The notes under the pieces: model-generated
The model's input: the letters and a program-made list of their open reading frames with translations, nothing else
Told to the model about the DNA's origin: nothing
Database searches by the model: none
Shown here: positions 35,503 through 46,069 of the stretch, piece after piece
Layout of the letters: each line of letters starts with the position of its first letter
Numbering within the stretch: the first letter of the stretch is position 1
Assembly (NCBI GenBank): GCA_030512295.1
Contig: JAULSR010000002.1
Coordinates: 8,122,001 to 8,186,000 of the forward strand
Source: Bombardia bombarda
Lineage: Eukaryota > Ascomycota > Sordariomycetes > Sordariales > Lasiosphaeriaceae
Direction of reading: 5' to 3'
DNA length: 64,000 nucleotides
Program-made: the position numbers and the translations under genes

Positions 35503-35954
35503 GCATCTTGGCCAAACCAAGGTACATACATATACATGGCGGTTATCACTGCTTATTGTTGGTACTACTTGCTGTTACTTTACTGCTTCACTACCCTGCA
35601 CACAGACAATTATCTTTAACGATGATATCTTTTGCCTCCGCCTATCTCATCAACGAGGTGGACTATAGGGCCGACTCAGACCCACGAGAAGTGGCGGGGA
35701 AGAGGGGGAAGAGATGGCTGAGGGAGGGAGTTGGTGTATTCATGAGAAGTATGTCTCAGAAATATACATAGCAGAAAACGAAGAATGACGAGTAATAACA
35801 AGAAAGACTAGTTGTTGACGGGAGTGAGTAGTAGGACATAAACATGGTGAGAAGAATTAACAATTACTCTAGTATACTGCAAACAAGTCTTGGTAATATC
35901 TTGTAATGCCATATCCCAATAAACATCACCAGTCTATCAACCACTCCCCACTCA
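35503..35954. other. Intergenic region between convergent genes
   Basis: 3' flanks of the F-box gene (plus) and the thioesterase gene (minus). Nothing further seen. Confidence 0.5.
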
Positions 35955-36907
35955 TCAAAGCTTGTTTCCCTTCTTTGGTGGCGGATCAGTATTCACCCTC
36001 CCATGCTCGCACGTAACCAGCAGCGCGTCGTCGCTCGCGCGGCGCATCTCGCCCCTGATGGCGCCCAGCCTTTTGCCGACGGCGAGGACCTCGCACACGA
36101 TACGAATCTCCGTTCCCACCGGGATGGGGCGCAGGTAGGTCATGTTGAGGGTGCGGGTGACGCCCATGCGGGACCAGAAGCCGTCGGCGACGGAGGAGAC
36201 GAGCATGACGGGCATGGTGGTGCAGTAGTCGAACAGGGTGGCGATGCAGCCGCCGTGCAGGGTGCGGTTGCCGTTGCAGTGGGCGGGCTGGACGGTGAAG
36301 GACCAGACGACGACGGCGGGGGAGGAGGGGGTGGTGGGGGTGGTGGTGGAGAGGATGGAGAGGTGGGGAGGAGGGGGGAGGAGTAGTCCTGTGGAGGAAT
36401 GTTAGTATGGAGGTTGAGGGATGGATGTAGGTGATGGAAAACGGGACGATACATAGGGGTAGGGTGTAAGAGGGGAGGAAGGGAGGGGAGTGAGGTTAAA
36501 GGGGTAAGGTAGGTTGGTGTAAACAAGGAAGGGGTATAGGGGGTCAAGAAAAAATGGAGGGGGGGGATGGGAGTTCATAGAGCTGACTTTCTAAAAACAA
36601 TATTAAAGTTGATGGTAAATTCTGAGACAATAGTACCGATAGTACACATGAGATAAGATAATATGACATGATTTTTGAGATAAGAGAGACTTCTTGCTTC
36701 AAATAGTATTTGTTTCAAATTGAATAGTTGTTTCGGAGATAATAGCAATGTGGACGTGTTATTCATAAACCATAAACTTACCTGCTTGAATGCATCGTCA
36801 CCATTTGCAAAATCAACAGCTCGCTTATGGAACTCGAGGACTCGCTGCGGGCCAGGCAGTTCCTGGATGGCCTTGACGCTTAGTTTCTTATTGTTTGTTT
36901 CTGACAT
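35955..36907 (-). CDS. HotDog-fold thioesterase (PaaI / acyl-CoA thioesterase 13-like), apparent frameshift
   Basis: Probable acyl-CoA thioesterase. Exon 1 is 36907-36782 (42 codons, MSETNNKKLSVKAIQELPGP) and exon 2 is 36388-35955, separated by a 393-nt intron, long for this window. The fold signature is CNGNRTLHGGCIATLFDYCT, followed by SRMGVTRTLNMTYLRPIPVG and a core strand IRIVCEVLAVGKRLG, as in 4HBT/PaaI enzymes. Joined as written, exon 2 is read in the wrong frame. Adding one base at the 6-base G run (plus strand 36373-36378) restores it and gives 186 residues, PPPPHLSILSTTTP running into AVVVWSFTVQPAH. A missed exon in the long intron is the alternative explanation. Only 680 bases separate its ATG from the divergent kinase-like gene. 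Confidence 0.78.
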
Positions 36908-37586
36908 TGTGTTGTTCTGCTGTTATGCTTTTATATAGAGGGGATTTATGGGATTTCTGAAAAGACCAGGCGGGGTAAAGACAGTACTGTAATAGACAGT
37001 GGTATAATTGTTTCCTGACCGGAATCTTGACACCTCCCAACCATCAAGTTCACGTGATCTCGCGCCGCCTTTGCTCAGGCTGGCTCAGGCCTGGCTCAGC
37101 TTCGGCTCATGTCTGCTCAGGTCTGCTCACCCATCTCACCAGACATCGCGCTATGCGTTCCAGCGCAACGCTGATGGTTCGGCTTCTGAGGTAGTATTAG
37201 CATCTGATAGAATGTCGAAATACCTGAATGCGTGGTTTACTCATTAGTTTCCGCGCATAGCTGGGACCAGGTAGCCCCAAGATTTCGTACTGGGCCGGCT
37301 TTGGGAAGTCCATGCCCTGTGAGTTGGTCGCCTTATTGATGTGGAAAAGTGCTAAGGCGCACGTCTTGAGGGCCGGCTTTCACCGGCCCTCACCCGAGCC
37401 AATTGATTGGTCATGTCGTGAGACTGTGGGGGGAGGGGCACTTTGCTAGCCACTTTTGTTTTTAGTGCACAGCTCCTCTACATCCCAGGATTTTAAAAAC
37501 CTAGGAGTCTAGCTCCTTACCATCAGCAGCCAGGGAACGACTTCAATTGTTTATCCAGGCCATCATCACCAACTGCCATCATCACT
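36908..37586. promoter_or_regulatory. Divergent promoter region with helically spaced GCTCA array
   Basis: Shared upstream region of the thioesterase (minus) and the kinase-like gene (plus). It contains the six-copy GCTCA array listed separately. Confidence 0.5.
37073..37129 (+). repeat. Six-copy GCTCA array with about 10.4-bp spacing
   Basis: GCTCA cores start at 37073, 37083, 37094, 37105, 37115 and 37125, that is, spacings of 10, 11, 11, 10 and 10. Most copies extend to GGCTCAGG or TGCTCAGG. The copies therefore face one side of the helix. Confidence 0.75.
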
Positions 37587-38387
37587 ATGGCACCACAGGT
37601 TACAAACTGGGAAGAGTTGACTTTGCTATCCGAGGAATTCGACACGGCAACCGGTAAATTCCTGTACACAATGTTTGCCATCGTCGACGATGATGTCGTA
37701 TACTTTGGCCAGCTAAACATTCCCAAACTCGAGATCTCATTCCAACAACTCACATCTGCGCTAAGTCCAATCCCCGACGAGGATATCTTTCCGGAATGGC
37801 CGCCTTCTGAGGTGACTCTCACCCAGGCTCCAGAGGTACTCCCTGCCAACGTCTACATCAAGCGACCGAGCCTGGCTCTGTATGACGTATTTAAAGAACA
37901 TAATGTCCTGCATCTCCTTCCCCAAGGGTTGGTGGAGGAGGCCCAAACCATGCAAGTGCTTTCTCAGCACCCGCACGTTAATATTATCCGTTACCACGGC
38001 TGCCGGTTGCGGCGGGGCCGCATCACCGGTCTTGTCCTTGACCGACACCCCAACGACTTGACAGAGTATCTCAAGCATGGGATTGGGACTATTGACAAGG
38101 AACCCTTTATGGAGGCCCTCGAGTCGGCCATCCATCACCTGCATTCGCTCGATTTGGCCCATAACGACCTCAACCCCAGAAACATTCTTGTCAACGAAGC
38201 TGGCATGCCGGTTCTGATTGACTTTGGCTCTTCCCATGAGATCGGCAAGAAGCTGACAACCAGCCGGGGGACCAAGGGATGGATCGACGAGGATATGAAG
38301 GACTATACCACGTCGGAGAAGCGCCACGACACATCCGCTCTCGTCAAGATACGCGTGTGGCTTGACAAGCCAACATTTGAGAATTAG
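37587..38387 (+). CDS. Protein kinase-like domain protein (fungal, short)
   Basis: A single exon encoding 266 residues. The N-terminal 110 residues are not recognised. The kinase-like fold follows: a possible ATP-site Lys in NVYIKRP, a helix with EEAQTMQVLSQHPHVNIIRY, a catalytic loop HNDLNPRNIL and a metal-binding DFGSS. The catalytic loop keeps Asp and Asn, so activity is possible. The C-lobe stops soon after the activation segment (SRGTKGWIDEDM), as in many short fungal kinase-like proteins expanded in Sordariomycetes. It neighbours the FunK1 gene and looks like accessory content. Substrate unknown. Confidence 0.82.
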   Translation: MAPQVTNWEELTLLSEEFDTATGKFLYTMFAIVDDDVVYFGQLNIPKLEISFQQLTSALSPIPDEDIFPEWPPSEVTLTQAPEVLPANVYIKRPSLALYDVFKEHNVLHLLPQGLVEEAQTMQVLSQHPHVNIIRYHGCRLRRGRITGLVLDRHPNDLTEYLKHGIGTIDKEPFMEALESAIHHLHSLDLAHNDLNPRNILVNEAGMPVLIDFGSSHEIGKKLTTSRGTKGWIDEDMKDYTTSEKRHDTSALVKIRVWLDKPTFEN

Positions 38388-38987
38388 CTAGCGCTGTGTA
38401 CTCTAGAATGATGTTGAGACCCCTGGTCCAGAATTGCATCAGTGGCCAAGATCTGGACTTCACCGATCATATTCAAGAACACCGTGGCCGGCTAGACCAC
38501 GCGTTCAATAATGCTTCGCAAATTTGGGGAGAAAACGAACACTAGGACAAACGGTTGAAAGGTGATTGCTATGTTTGGGTTCGGGTGGCTACAAAGCCTC
38601 CCTACCTGGTCTCTTTAAACCAAAGGCAGTACAGGTCCCGCACTCGAGTTAGGGAGAGCTGCGAGGAGAGAAAAACCGCACAATAGGGCATCGAGTTGAG
38701 GAAAAAGTAACGGATGAGTGATAAGTTCAAGCCCTTGCTGCTATTAGATATGCAACCGTTGAATGCAATACGATGGTGCTCGCTAGATCTTGGCATCCTG
38801 TAATGCATTTGCTCTACCCATGTTCTATGGACTGCCAGGCCCAGGTGCTCAATCGCGACCCCTCCTTGTTGGCTCATCCGTTCGGTCCTGCAGATGCCTA
38901 GAGCACCAGTTCCCTCGATCTCCTACCGGGTCATGATAGCGGGCTCCTGATGCGCGGACTCAGTATCCCTTCCATCACGCTTGTCTA
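38388..38987. other. Intergenic region between convergent kinase-like genes
   Basis: 3' flanks of the kinase-like gene and of the FunK1 gene. No gene supported. Confidence 0.45.
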
Positions 38988-41657
38988 TCAAGTCAAGTCC
39001 TCGCATGCCTCCCGGAGAATCCCTTTCATTCGAGGGTAGAGACTTTCGTCTTCCTGTTCCTGCAGCCTGTCTCTCGGGAAGACAATCTTCCGCAGCCTGT
39101 TCACCCATGGAATAAGCGGCTCGAAATATGACGTGAAATTATCGGTGATTGTCTTCATGAAAATTGCCTCCTTCGCCACAGTGCCTAACTTCAGTTTGGC
39201 CAACTCTTCCATGTCCACGTAGTTCCACTTGTCGAATTGTGGAACAACCCTTTCCTGACTTGGTCCATCATAGTGAATGCAGATCCAGAAAAGCACCCAG
39301 AAGATTGACTCGAGGTCATGCATAAATGAATGCTGCTCGCCAAGGAGGGCCCCTATGGCCATGAAAGCCCTCGTGCCAGTCTTGCCTCTGGCGCCGGAAG
39401 CCCCCCTCCGTGATTCTTTGATCCCAAGGTCGAGGTCGATCAAGAACGAAGGCCAGGAAGGGTTCTCTTCGTCTTCATTCATCATGAGGTTGTTGATTGA
39501 GATGTCTCTGTGGAGGAAGCCGGCCTTACGCAAGGACTCGTGGCCTTCAATGCAGCCCTCCAGCGCGGTAAGTAGAGCTGCCCGGGAGCCAGCCTTGTAG
39601 ATCGGCTTCCCATAATCACGAAGGATGACACGCCGATGCACTCGATTTGGTAGAGCATTGCTGCTAGCCTTCGTCGGAGATGTCGAACAGGATCGCTTGC
39701 TAGGCGGTAGAGGGGCGCCAGTCTGGCTGGATGACCGCTTCAAACCGGCGGTGCTGCTGCTGCGACCTTTCCGTGCACTAGCTGTACTCCTGCCTGGAGA
39801 TATCATCGAACGTTCCGGCCGGTAGTTTTCCGCCTTCATGATATCCAGTCCCTTCCGAACATTGCTTCGAACGTCGTCATCCGTACCAAGGACCCGGACA
39901 GTCTCATGGTGATAGTATCGGGCTACGTTGACCACACCCTTGTCAGTCGCCTCTCGGAGCAGCTCTCCTTCTTCCTCACGCTCCGTGTACTGCCAGGAGT
40001 CCTTGATAACAAGCGGTGTCTGCGGGTCTCCCTCACGATGGGCCTTCCAACAAGTCGTTGCCCGGCCGGATATGCAACGCGCCCGCGTCATCAACCCGTC
40101 GATGATGAGCCGCTCCGTAGTACCATTCCGTTGAATCTCAATAAACCGCAGGCCATTTTCTGTGATAACCGTAGGATCGAACCCAAGTTGTTCCTCATTC
40201 ATCCAGAGAAACGCGAGGATCGTGGACACAAACTGCAGGCCATCTTCGTTGATGTCGAATTGTTGGGACGCGACCCCCCCGAGCCGGTCAAACTCCCACA
40301 CCCTCATGAGAGATCCGCAGATGGTAAAGCCCAAGACGAAGCGACGAGTGTCTTGAGCAGCGAGCACCTCTCTTGCATACCTCCCGAGATCAAGCCATGC
40401 CTCTGAAGCTATATCGGCGGATTGGTTACTCTTCAGCTCTCCTGGCACGAGGATCTGGGACCAATGGCATCTCGAGACTTTCCTAGCCTTGGGATCGTTC
40501 ACGAAGCCGACGTCCATCTTGCGCTTCGCTATGGAACCGTCAATCGGCTTGTTGGGCTGTGCCAATGGCCTTCGTTGACGTGTCGGTGTTGACTTGTAGT
40601 CCTCTGCGAATGCTGCCAGCTTCTCGCTCAATTCCGCAAACCAGCCCAAGACATGATCCAGAGTTGCATCTTCGGGCCATCCACTCCACCCTTCACAAAA
40701 AAGTGGACTGTCGCCCTCCATGCACATCTTAAAGACTGCCGCGGATGCTGTCTCAAGGTCTGCAACATCTCCAAAATATGTCTCGTGGAAATTGCGGACC
40801 CCAACGTACATAGGGCCGAGCTCCTCTTTAAGCACAGCGTCCACGTACTTGCGATGTTCAGAAGAATTCGCGAAGCTGCTTGTGTTGCGGAGCCAAGGGG
40901 TTTGTTGGAGGGAAGATGCAATCGGTCGGAGAGGCGGGGTGGATCCGGTGACGGCGTTATAGACTTGATTCCAGATGAGCACATCGTCTGGATTGTCGGC
41001 GAGCGCTGCATTCAAGAGAGGTTTGATACGGATTCAAGAGAGGTTTGATACGGTCGAGGTCGAAGTCATCGGAAGTGATCGCCGAATTCAGTCTTGGCAG
41101 TTCGCTGAAGAGGGTTCTTCCACCGCTGGAACGGAGCAGACGAGCGGCCGGAAGGATCTGCAGTGTCGAGAGGAGGACAAGGGCGATGTTTTGGAGCTCT
41201 GCAAATAGTCAGCAGTGCACGTTAACGGAGCTGGGTTGTATGTATTACCATCATGACCAAGCTTGCCCAGCGAGTCCAGAGTGGAGGGGATGCTCTGGTT
41301 TTCACAGACCGAGGTGAACGAAGCGCGGAAAGCATCCAGGCCTTTCCCAATTGGATTGTCTTTGATGATCTCCGACCGTGCCTGATCTGCCATGGCGAAT
41401 GTGATGTTCTTGAGATAGGAGAGATAGCTGGGACTGAAAGTCGCCGTGTTTCCGCCAGCCACCCAGCCACCAGTAGCGATCGGGATTACTTCGGGATTGT
41501 TAGCCTGGAAAGCTGACCCCGTCAATTAACACGTGTTTGTTCTCGAGACGTTACCCACGATACTTACCTTTAAAGGGCTCGTCCCGTAGCTGAAGATGGG
41601 AATGTTATCAAGGTGATCGGCGGCTTTGTGTATAGGCGAGGCGAGGGCTGAGAGCAT
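38988..41657 (-). pseudogene. FunK1-type fungal protein kinase gene disrupted by a 22-bp tandem duplication
   Basis: Minus-strand exons 41657-41568, 41504-41249 and 41198-38988. The N-terminal FunK1 region reads SYGTSPLK, IGKGLDAFRASFTSV, then across the intron KLGHDELQNIALVLLSTLQ, then SDDFDLDRIKPLLN. There the frame is lost because 22 bases are present twice (41010-41031 and 41032-41053). After the second copy the correct frame resumes (AALADNPDDVLIWNQVYNAV) and runs intact to the stop, with kinase motifs AGFLHRDISINNLMM and FLIDLDLG and the FunK1 pattern SFMHDLESIFWVLFWICIHY. Without the extra copy all exon phases agree and the protein would be 844 residues, normal for the family. A linker around residues 520-570 is Ser-rich. 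Recent loss, a polymorphism or an assembly error are all possible. The role of FunK1 kinases is poorly known. Confidence 0.85.
41010..41053. repeat. Exact 22-bp tandem duplication
   Basis: The unit ATTCAAGAGAGGTTTGATAC plus GG occurs twice with no mismatch (41010-41031, 41032-41053). It lies inside a coding exon and is not a multiple of three. Confidence 0.95.
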
Positions 41658-42841
41658 TTGTTTTGCTAGAAAGTTTTGGGGAATTTGTATGATACAATGA
41701 TATCTAGGAAGCAAAATGACCGATTTGTATTAACCCCGCAGCTGTTTTTGATCCAAAGACGTTGGTTGTTAGGCTTAGCAAGTAGATGAGGAACCTCCTC
41801 CTCTCTTTCCCTGCCGTGCCGTCAAGGCATTCACTGCGGCAGGGCCAGCGAACCAGCTGTCGTAACCCTCGATACAACTGCCGTACCGCGCCTTGTTGCG
41901 CGGGCTTGCATGAACAATACCTTGCTCTGGGAAAGCAGCTGGTGGCGTTGTATGATGGGTAGCATGCTCATGAGGAGCGCCAAACGTTGACTCCCAGGAT
42001 TTGTGTTGTCGTCCTTTTGGCCCTTTTGAAACCGTACAGAAGCGTCGATCGACTGCCATTGAGGTGTAGTATCGTGTGTATTTGAGTACAACGTCTTGTG
42101 GCAGACAGCAGTTGAATGAGTGCTTAACAGATCGGTATGTGCTTGCATACGTTGAAGTTGAATTTTGCGAGGTTCGGTAAGTCGTTTGGTGCGGCTCTTT
42201 GCGAACAGGGATCTAAAATCGGCCCCGAAAGAACCCCTGCCTTACTCTTTCCAATTTTAGCCAGCGGCAGTCGTAGCCGAGGAGCCCAAACGGGTCGCCC
42301 CTTGTCCACCGTGAGCTCACCTCCTTGGCTCACTTGCTCAGCCTGGCTCAGGTTTGGCTCACCCACAGCTCAGGCTATAGCAGCAACAGCTCAGGTCCAA
42401 AGACGGAAATGGAAATTGCTCATGTCGAGATTCCGATATCGAATAACCTGTTCCCAGAGGTTCTAAATAACGAACTGTATAAAAGAGACGGGTAAGTATA
42501 TCCGTAACAGCCCTCGTTGACGTTGCAAGTCATAAGCCCTGATGCCTTGCTTTTGGGACTCTAGCGGTGTTATATAGTGTAGGTACGGAGAGCATGGCGA
42601 GGAATGTTAGCACCGAATAAGGGGGGTAAGGTGTTAGCGCTGTCCGGGGGTAATGACAGGGGCCCGTTGGTGAGCCGAACCGGGGTCGTTCATTTGCTCT
42701 TTCCGCTGTCCGCGAAATCGTGCCTCGGCAAATGGGAAGGTACAGTGCGCTAACTTTCTTGACTAGTTAGTGCTGTCTATCATTGGCCTTTACCACCCGT
42801 CATCAACCAGACCTGTTCGCAAATGCCAAAACACCAGCACT
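41658..42841. promoter_or_regulatory. Divergent promoter region between FunK1 and PEX12
   Basis: No gene supported. It holds a second GCTCA array (42315-42393). C/T-rich sequence lies close to the PEX12 start. Confidence 0.5.
42315..42393 (+). repeat. Second GCTCA array with near-helical spacing
   Basis: GCTCA cores start at 42315, 42328, 42336, 42346, 42357, 42368 and 42389, spacings 13, 8, 10, 11, 11 and 21. The first pair sums to 21, so the copies again stay close to one face of the helix. The segment GCTCAGCCTGGCTCAGG resembles GCTCAGGCTGGCTCAGG of the array at 37073-37129. Confidence 0.7.
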
Positions 42842-44164
42842 ATGGAGTTCGTCACCGCCCTCCGGGGCACCTTCGATGACGGCAAGCCGTCGCTGTTTGA
42901 GCTGCTGTCGGAGCAGCAGCTGGCGGGGCTGCTGCCACCAACACTGCGATACCTGCTCAGCGTCCTGACGCATCGGTACCCGCGCCATCTGCTGCGCATC
43001 CTCAACTCGTTCGACGAGCTCTACGCCCTCGCCGCCCTGCTCGTTGAGCGCCACTATCTGCGCACCCGCCAAGGCTCCTTCACCGAGCACTTCTACGGGC
43101 TCAAGCGCGAGAAGGCACTCGCGGCCGAGATCCCGCGCGCCGCCGCGGGCGCGCCCGCCCAGGTGCGCAACGCCCTGCGCCTGACGGACGGCGACGTCTG
43201 GCGCAACCTCGCCGTCATGGTCGGCATCCCCTACCTCAAGCGCAAGCTCGACGAGGCCCACGAGGTCAACGCGCCGCGCGCGCTGATGGGCGCCGCCTAC
43301 AACCGCCTGCCCGCCAACCCGTCCTGGCGCGACCGCCTGCTGCACTACTACCGCTGGTTCCTGCGCAACGTCTACCCCAGCGTTAATGCTGCGTACTACT
43401 TCGCCCTCATGGCCTTCAACCTGGCCTATCTGTTTGACAACTCCAAATACCAAAACCCCTTCCTGTGGCTCATCGGCACCCGGCTGCGCAGGATGAACGC
43501 CGCAGATTACCAGGCCCTTGACGCGCTCGAGAAGGCCGCTGTTGCTACTGCTGGGGGAGGACCCCCTGGCTCAACCTCGTTTTTCTCCCCCCGAAACATG
43601 GGCTCTCGCGTCATGGGCGGCTTATCGCTGGTCCTGCCCACGAGCATCTTCGCCCTCAAGTTCCTCGAGTGGTGGTACGCGTCCGATTTTGCCAAGCAGC
43701 TATCGCGCAAGGCCGCCGAGAGCCTCGACCTGCCCCCGCCCGTCGTCACGGGCATGCCACCACCCACCACAAAACAAAAGCCATCGCCGCCACAAGGAGA
43801 CGAAGCAGAACAGGGACAAGATGAACGAGATAAGGACACCCCGTCAGCAGCAGCTGCCGAAAACGCCCCCATCGCCGCCTCCTCCCTGCTGCCCATCTAC
43901 ACCGTCCCCGCCCCAGAATCCTCAGACCTCTGCCCCATCTGCGAGTCCGACATCACCACCGCCACCGCCTGCCAGACGGGCATTGTGTATTGTTATACCT
44001 GCATACACAGGTGGATCACGGGGACGCATGCCCGCCAGGAGCAGTTCATGGCTGCTGTCGAGAAGGAGGGCAAGAAGAGGTGGGAGAGCGGCGAGGGGAG
44101 GTGTGCGGTTACCGGTAGAAGGGTGTTGGGGGGTACGGAAGGGTTGAGGAGGATTATGGTTTGA
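42842..44164 (+). CDS. PEX12: Peroxin 12, RING-type subunit of the peroxisomal ubiquitin ligase
   Basis: Membrane E3 component which, with PEX2 and PEX10, forms the retrotranslocation channel that ubiquitinates and recycles the import receptor PEX5. A single exon encoding 440 residues from ATG 42842; an in-frame GTG further upstream was rejected as a start. The N-terminal Pex2/Pex12 domain starts MEFVTALRGTFDDGKPSLFE, followed by LLPPTLRYLLSVLTHRYP and hydrophobic helices (VNAAYYFALMAFNLAYLF, GGLSLVLPTSIFALKFLEWW). A Pro/Glu/Ser-rich linker leads to a C-terminal incomplete RING: LCPICESDITTATACQTG then VYCYTCIHRWI. The missing RING ligands are normal for PEX12. The final part has the GRCAVTGRRVL pattern. 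Confidence 0.94.
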   Translation: MEFVTALRGTFDDGKPSLFELLSEQQLAGLLPPTLRYLLSVLTHRYPRHLLRILNSFDELYALAALLVERHYLRTRQGSFTEHFYGLKREKALAAEIPRAAAGAPAQVRNALRLTDGDVWRNLAVMVGIPYLKRKLDEAHEVNAPRALMGAAYNRLPANPSWRDRLLHYYRWFLRNVYPSVNAAYYFALMAFNLAYLFDNSKYQNPFLWLIGTRLRRMNAADYQALDALEKAAVATAGGGPPGSTSFFSPRNMGSRVMGGLSLVLPTSIFALKFLEWWYASDFAKQLSRKAAESLDLPPPVVTGMPPPTTKQKPSPPQGDEAEQGQDERDKDTPSAAAAENAPIAASSLLPIYTVPAPESSDLCPICESDITTATACQTGIVYCYTCIHRWITGTHARQEQFMAAVEKEGKKRWESGEGRCAVTGRRVLGGTEGLRRIMV

Positions 44165-44537
44165 TGATGCTTTTCTTCTCTTTTCGGCTAGTGGGGAACG
44201 TGTATGAGTGTGTGATTCAGTGAGTGTACTGCTTTGTTGTAAATATTACGCATCATGAGTGGTTGAGGGGCGAGGCGTTTATGGAGTACGTATACATATA
44301 TATACAAATTGTGGATGTTAGGAGGAAAGTGGCGATAATACACGTTACAATATGCATATAATATTCCTTTGGCTTTTGTTCTTGATTAGTACCATCACCT
44401 TGCTTGGTAATCTTTACAATCTTATATTGCACTGCACTGGTGTTCTTACCTCGGCACTAACACAAGAATATTCAAGGATACTATAGCCCCGAATCCAGAA
44501 TACGCCCATTACCAGGCACCTTGGTACATATTATATC
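44165..44537. other. Intergenic region between convergent genes
   Basis: 3' flanks of PEX12 and the FEX gene. A/T-rich, nothing else seen. Confidence 0.5.
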
Positions 44538-46069
44538 CTACAGCGAATGCACACACCTCAAATCCCCAAACCCACCACCACTCCACCTCAGCCCACCCAT
44601 AATCACCACCAAAAGCCCCAAGCCAACCGCGACACTCGCGGCGCCATACACATAAGCATGGCGTCTCCTCAGCGCCGCCAACTCCGCCACCCACGTCGAC
44701 ACGGTCGTCAGACACCCGCAAAACCCATCCTCGATGCCCTGCAGCACCTGGCACGAAACGACACTACTGGTACCAATAGACACATGCGCGAGATCCCACG
44801 CCATCCCCAAGACAGCCGTGCCAAACATATTCACGGCAAACGTGCCCAGCGGAAACCTGGCCACGCGCCCGTTCAGCCGCAGCGAGGCATAGAACCGAAG
44901 CAGACACCCCAAGGGCGCAAACACAATGGCAAACGTCGCGGCGCCACGCCAGGCCTCGTCCTCTCCACTGACGCTGTGGCGGTCCGGGGGAACACACACA
45001 AGATGATGGCGCCGAGCCAGCATCCCCAGGCTGATACGACGGCGAGCCGGTCGATGGTTTTGCGAAAGGTCTGGGAAGGTAGGGAGGGCCGAGAGACGCG
45101 GGTTATGGCTATGGACTCAAGGGCGATGGCGATCTGGGCGCCGAGGAAGAGGGCTGAGAGGGAGAGGGAGATGGTGATGAGGAGGACGGCGAGGACGGCC
45201 AGGAAGGAGTAGCCGCCGTTTCGGGGGCCGGTTGTGGTAGGGGTGAGGTCGTTGGAGAGGGCGAGGAGCATGTCGCGGATGAAGGAGGAGAAGGAGGTGA
45301 AGGAGCCGCAGAAGCCGGTGGCGAGGCCGATGTAGAGGGGAATGGTCTTTTTCACTGCTAGGTGGGCTTTTTTGGCGGCGGCGAGGTTGGCGGCGGGGTC
45401 GGAAGTGGATGATATGCCGCCGCTACTGGTCCCGCTGCCGCCGTTCTCCTCGTCTGGTCTACCAGCTCGGGGTGGTGGTTGTGTGCTGTCATCTTTCTTG
45501 GCAGCTGGGTTGTCCCATTCATGGCGAAAGAGCATGCGCTCCTCAGACAGGAAGCCCATGACCAGACTCCCGCCAAAGTTTGGCCACAGCGAGGGGAACA
45601 CGACGGGCATGCCGGGGTACGAAGTCAGCGCTTGCAGCCCCAGTCTGGCAAGCGTTCCGAAGATGGAGAAGAGAATGAGATAGGAGATTGTGTATAGCTC
45701 TGTTGCGAGTCTGGAGACCACCACCCTCTCACGAGTCTTCCCCAGTGGAGTTGCTGCTGTAACTTCTCTACTGACAGAAGAAGCTGGCTGCCGCTGTTGC
45801 TGCAGTCTTTGACTTCGGATGTATTCCTGCTCATGGCTCCTGGTCTCTTCAAGGGTTGAGAAGGTATGCACCGGGTCCTCTTCTGGGTTTTGGATGGGCG
45901 AGACACCCATCAGCTCGTCCAGGGCAGCGTAATCGTCTGGCACATCGTAGTCATGCCCATCAGCGCGGGCTGGGCGCGTGGCGGGCGAGACATATCGTGA
46001 GCCATCTTCATGGCAATCATTCTCGCTGTGGGAACTGTCACCCAATTGTCCTTGTACTTCTCTGCTCAT
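44538..46069 (-). CDS. FEX1: Fluoride exporter (FEX; two fused CrcB domains), apparent frameshift
   Basis: Plasma-membrane channel that expels fluoride. Starts at ATG 46069 (an in-frame TTG just upstream was rejected). A polar N-terminus of about 130 residues precedes the first CrcB domain (ILFSIFGTLARLGLQAL, FPSLWPNFGGSLVMGF, GFCGSFTSFSSFIRDML). A linking helix (VVSAWGCWLGAIILCVFP) leads to the second domain (FAPLGCLLRFYASLRLNGR, FPLGTFAVNMFGTAVLGMAW, GIEDGFCGCLTTVSTWVAEL). The two domains lie in different frames. The switch falls at a 5-base G run (plus strand 44986-44990); one extra base joins LCVFP to PDRHSVSGEDEAWRG and gives 510 residues with no other change. A cytosolic loop between membrane segments in domain 1 is enlarged by Gly/Ser/Pro sequence. 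Sequencing error is more likely than a dead gene, because both halves are fully conserved. Confidence 0.9.

Noticed and set aside
35116..35520. 134-residue minus-strand ORF rich in Val/Ile/Met
   Set aside because: Antisense of the His/Asp codon repeat of the F-box gene; it resembles a membrane protein only because GTG and ATG are the complements of His codons.
44547..45212. 221-residue plus-strand ORF
   Set aside because: Antisense shadow of the second CrcB domain of FEX.
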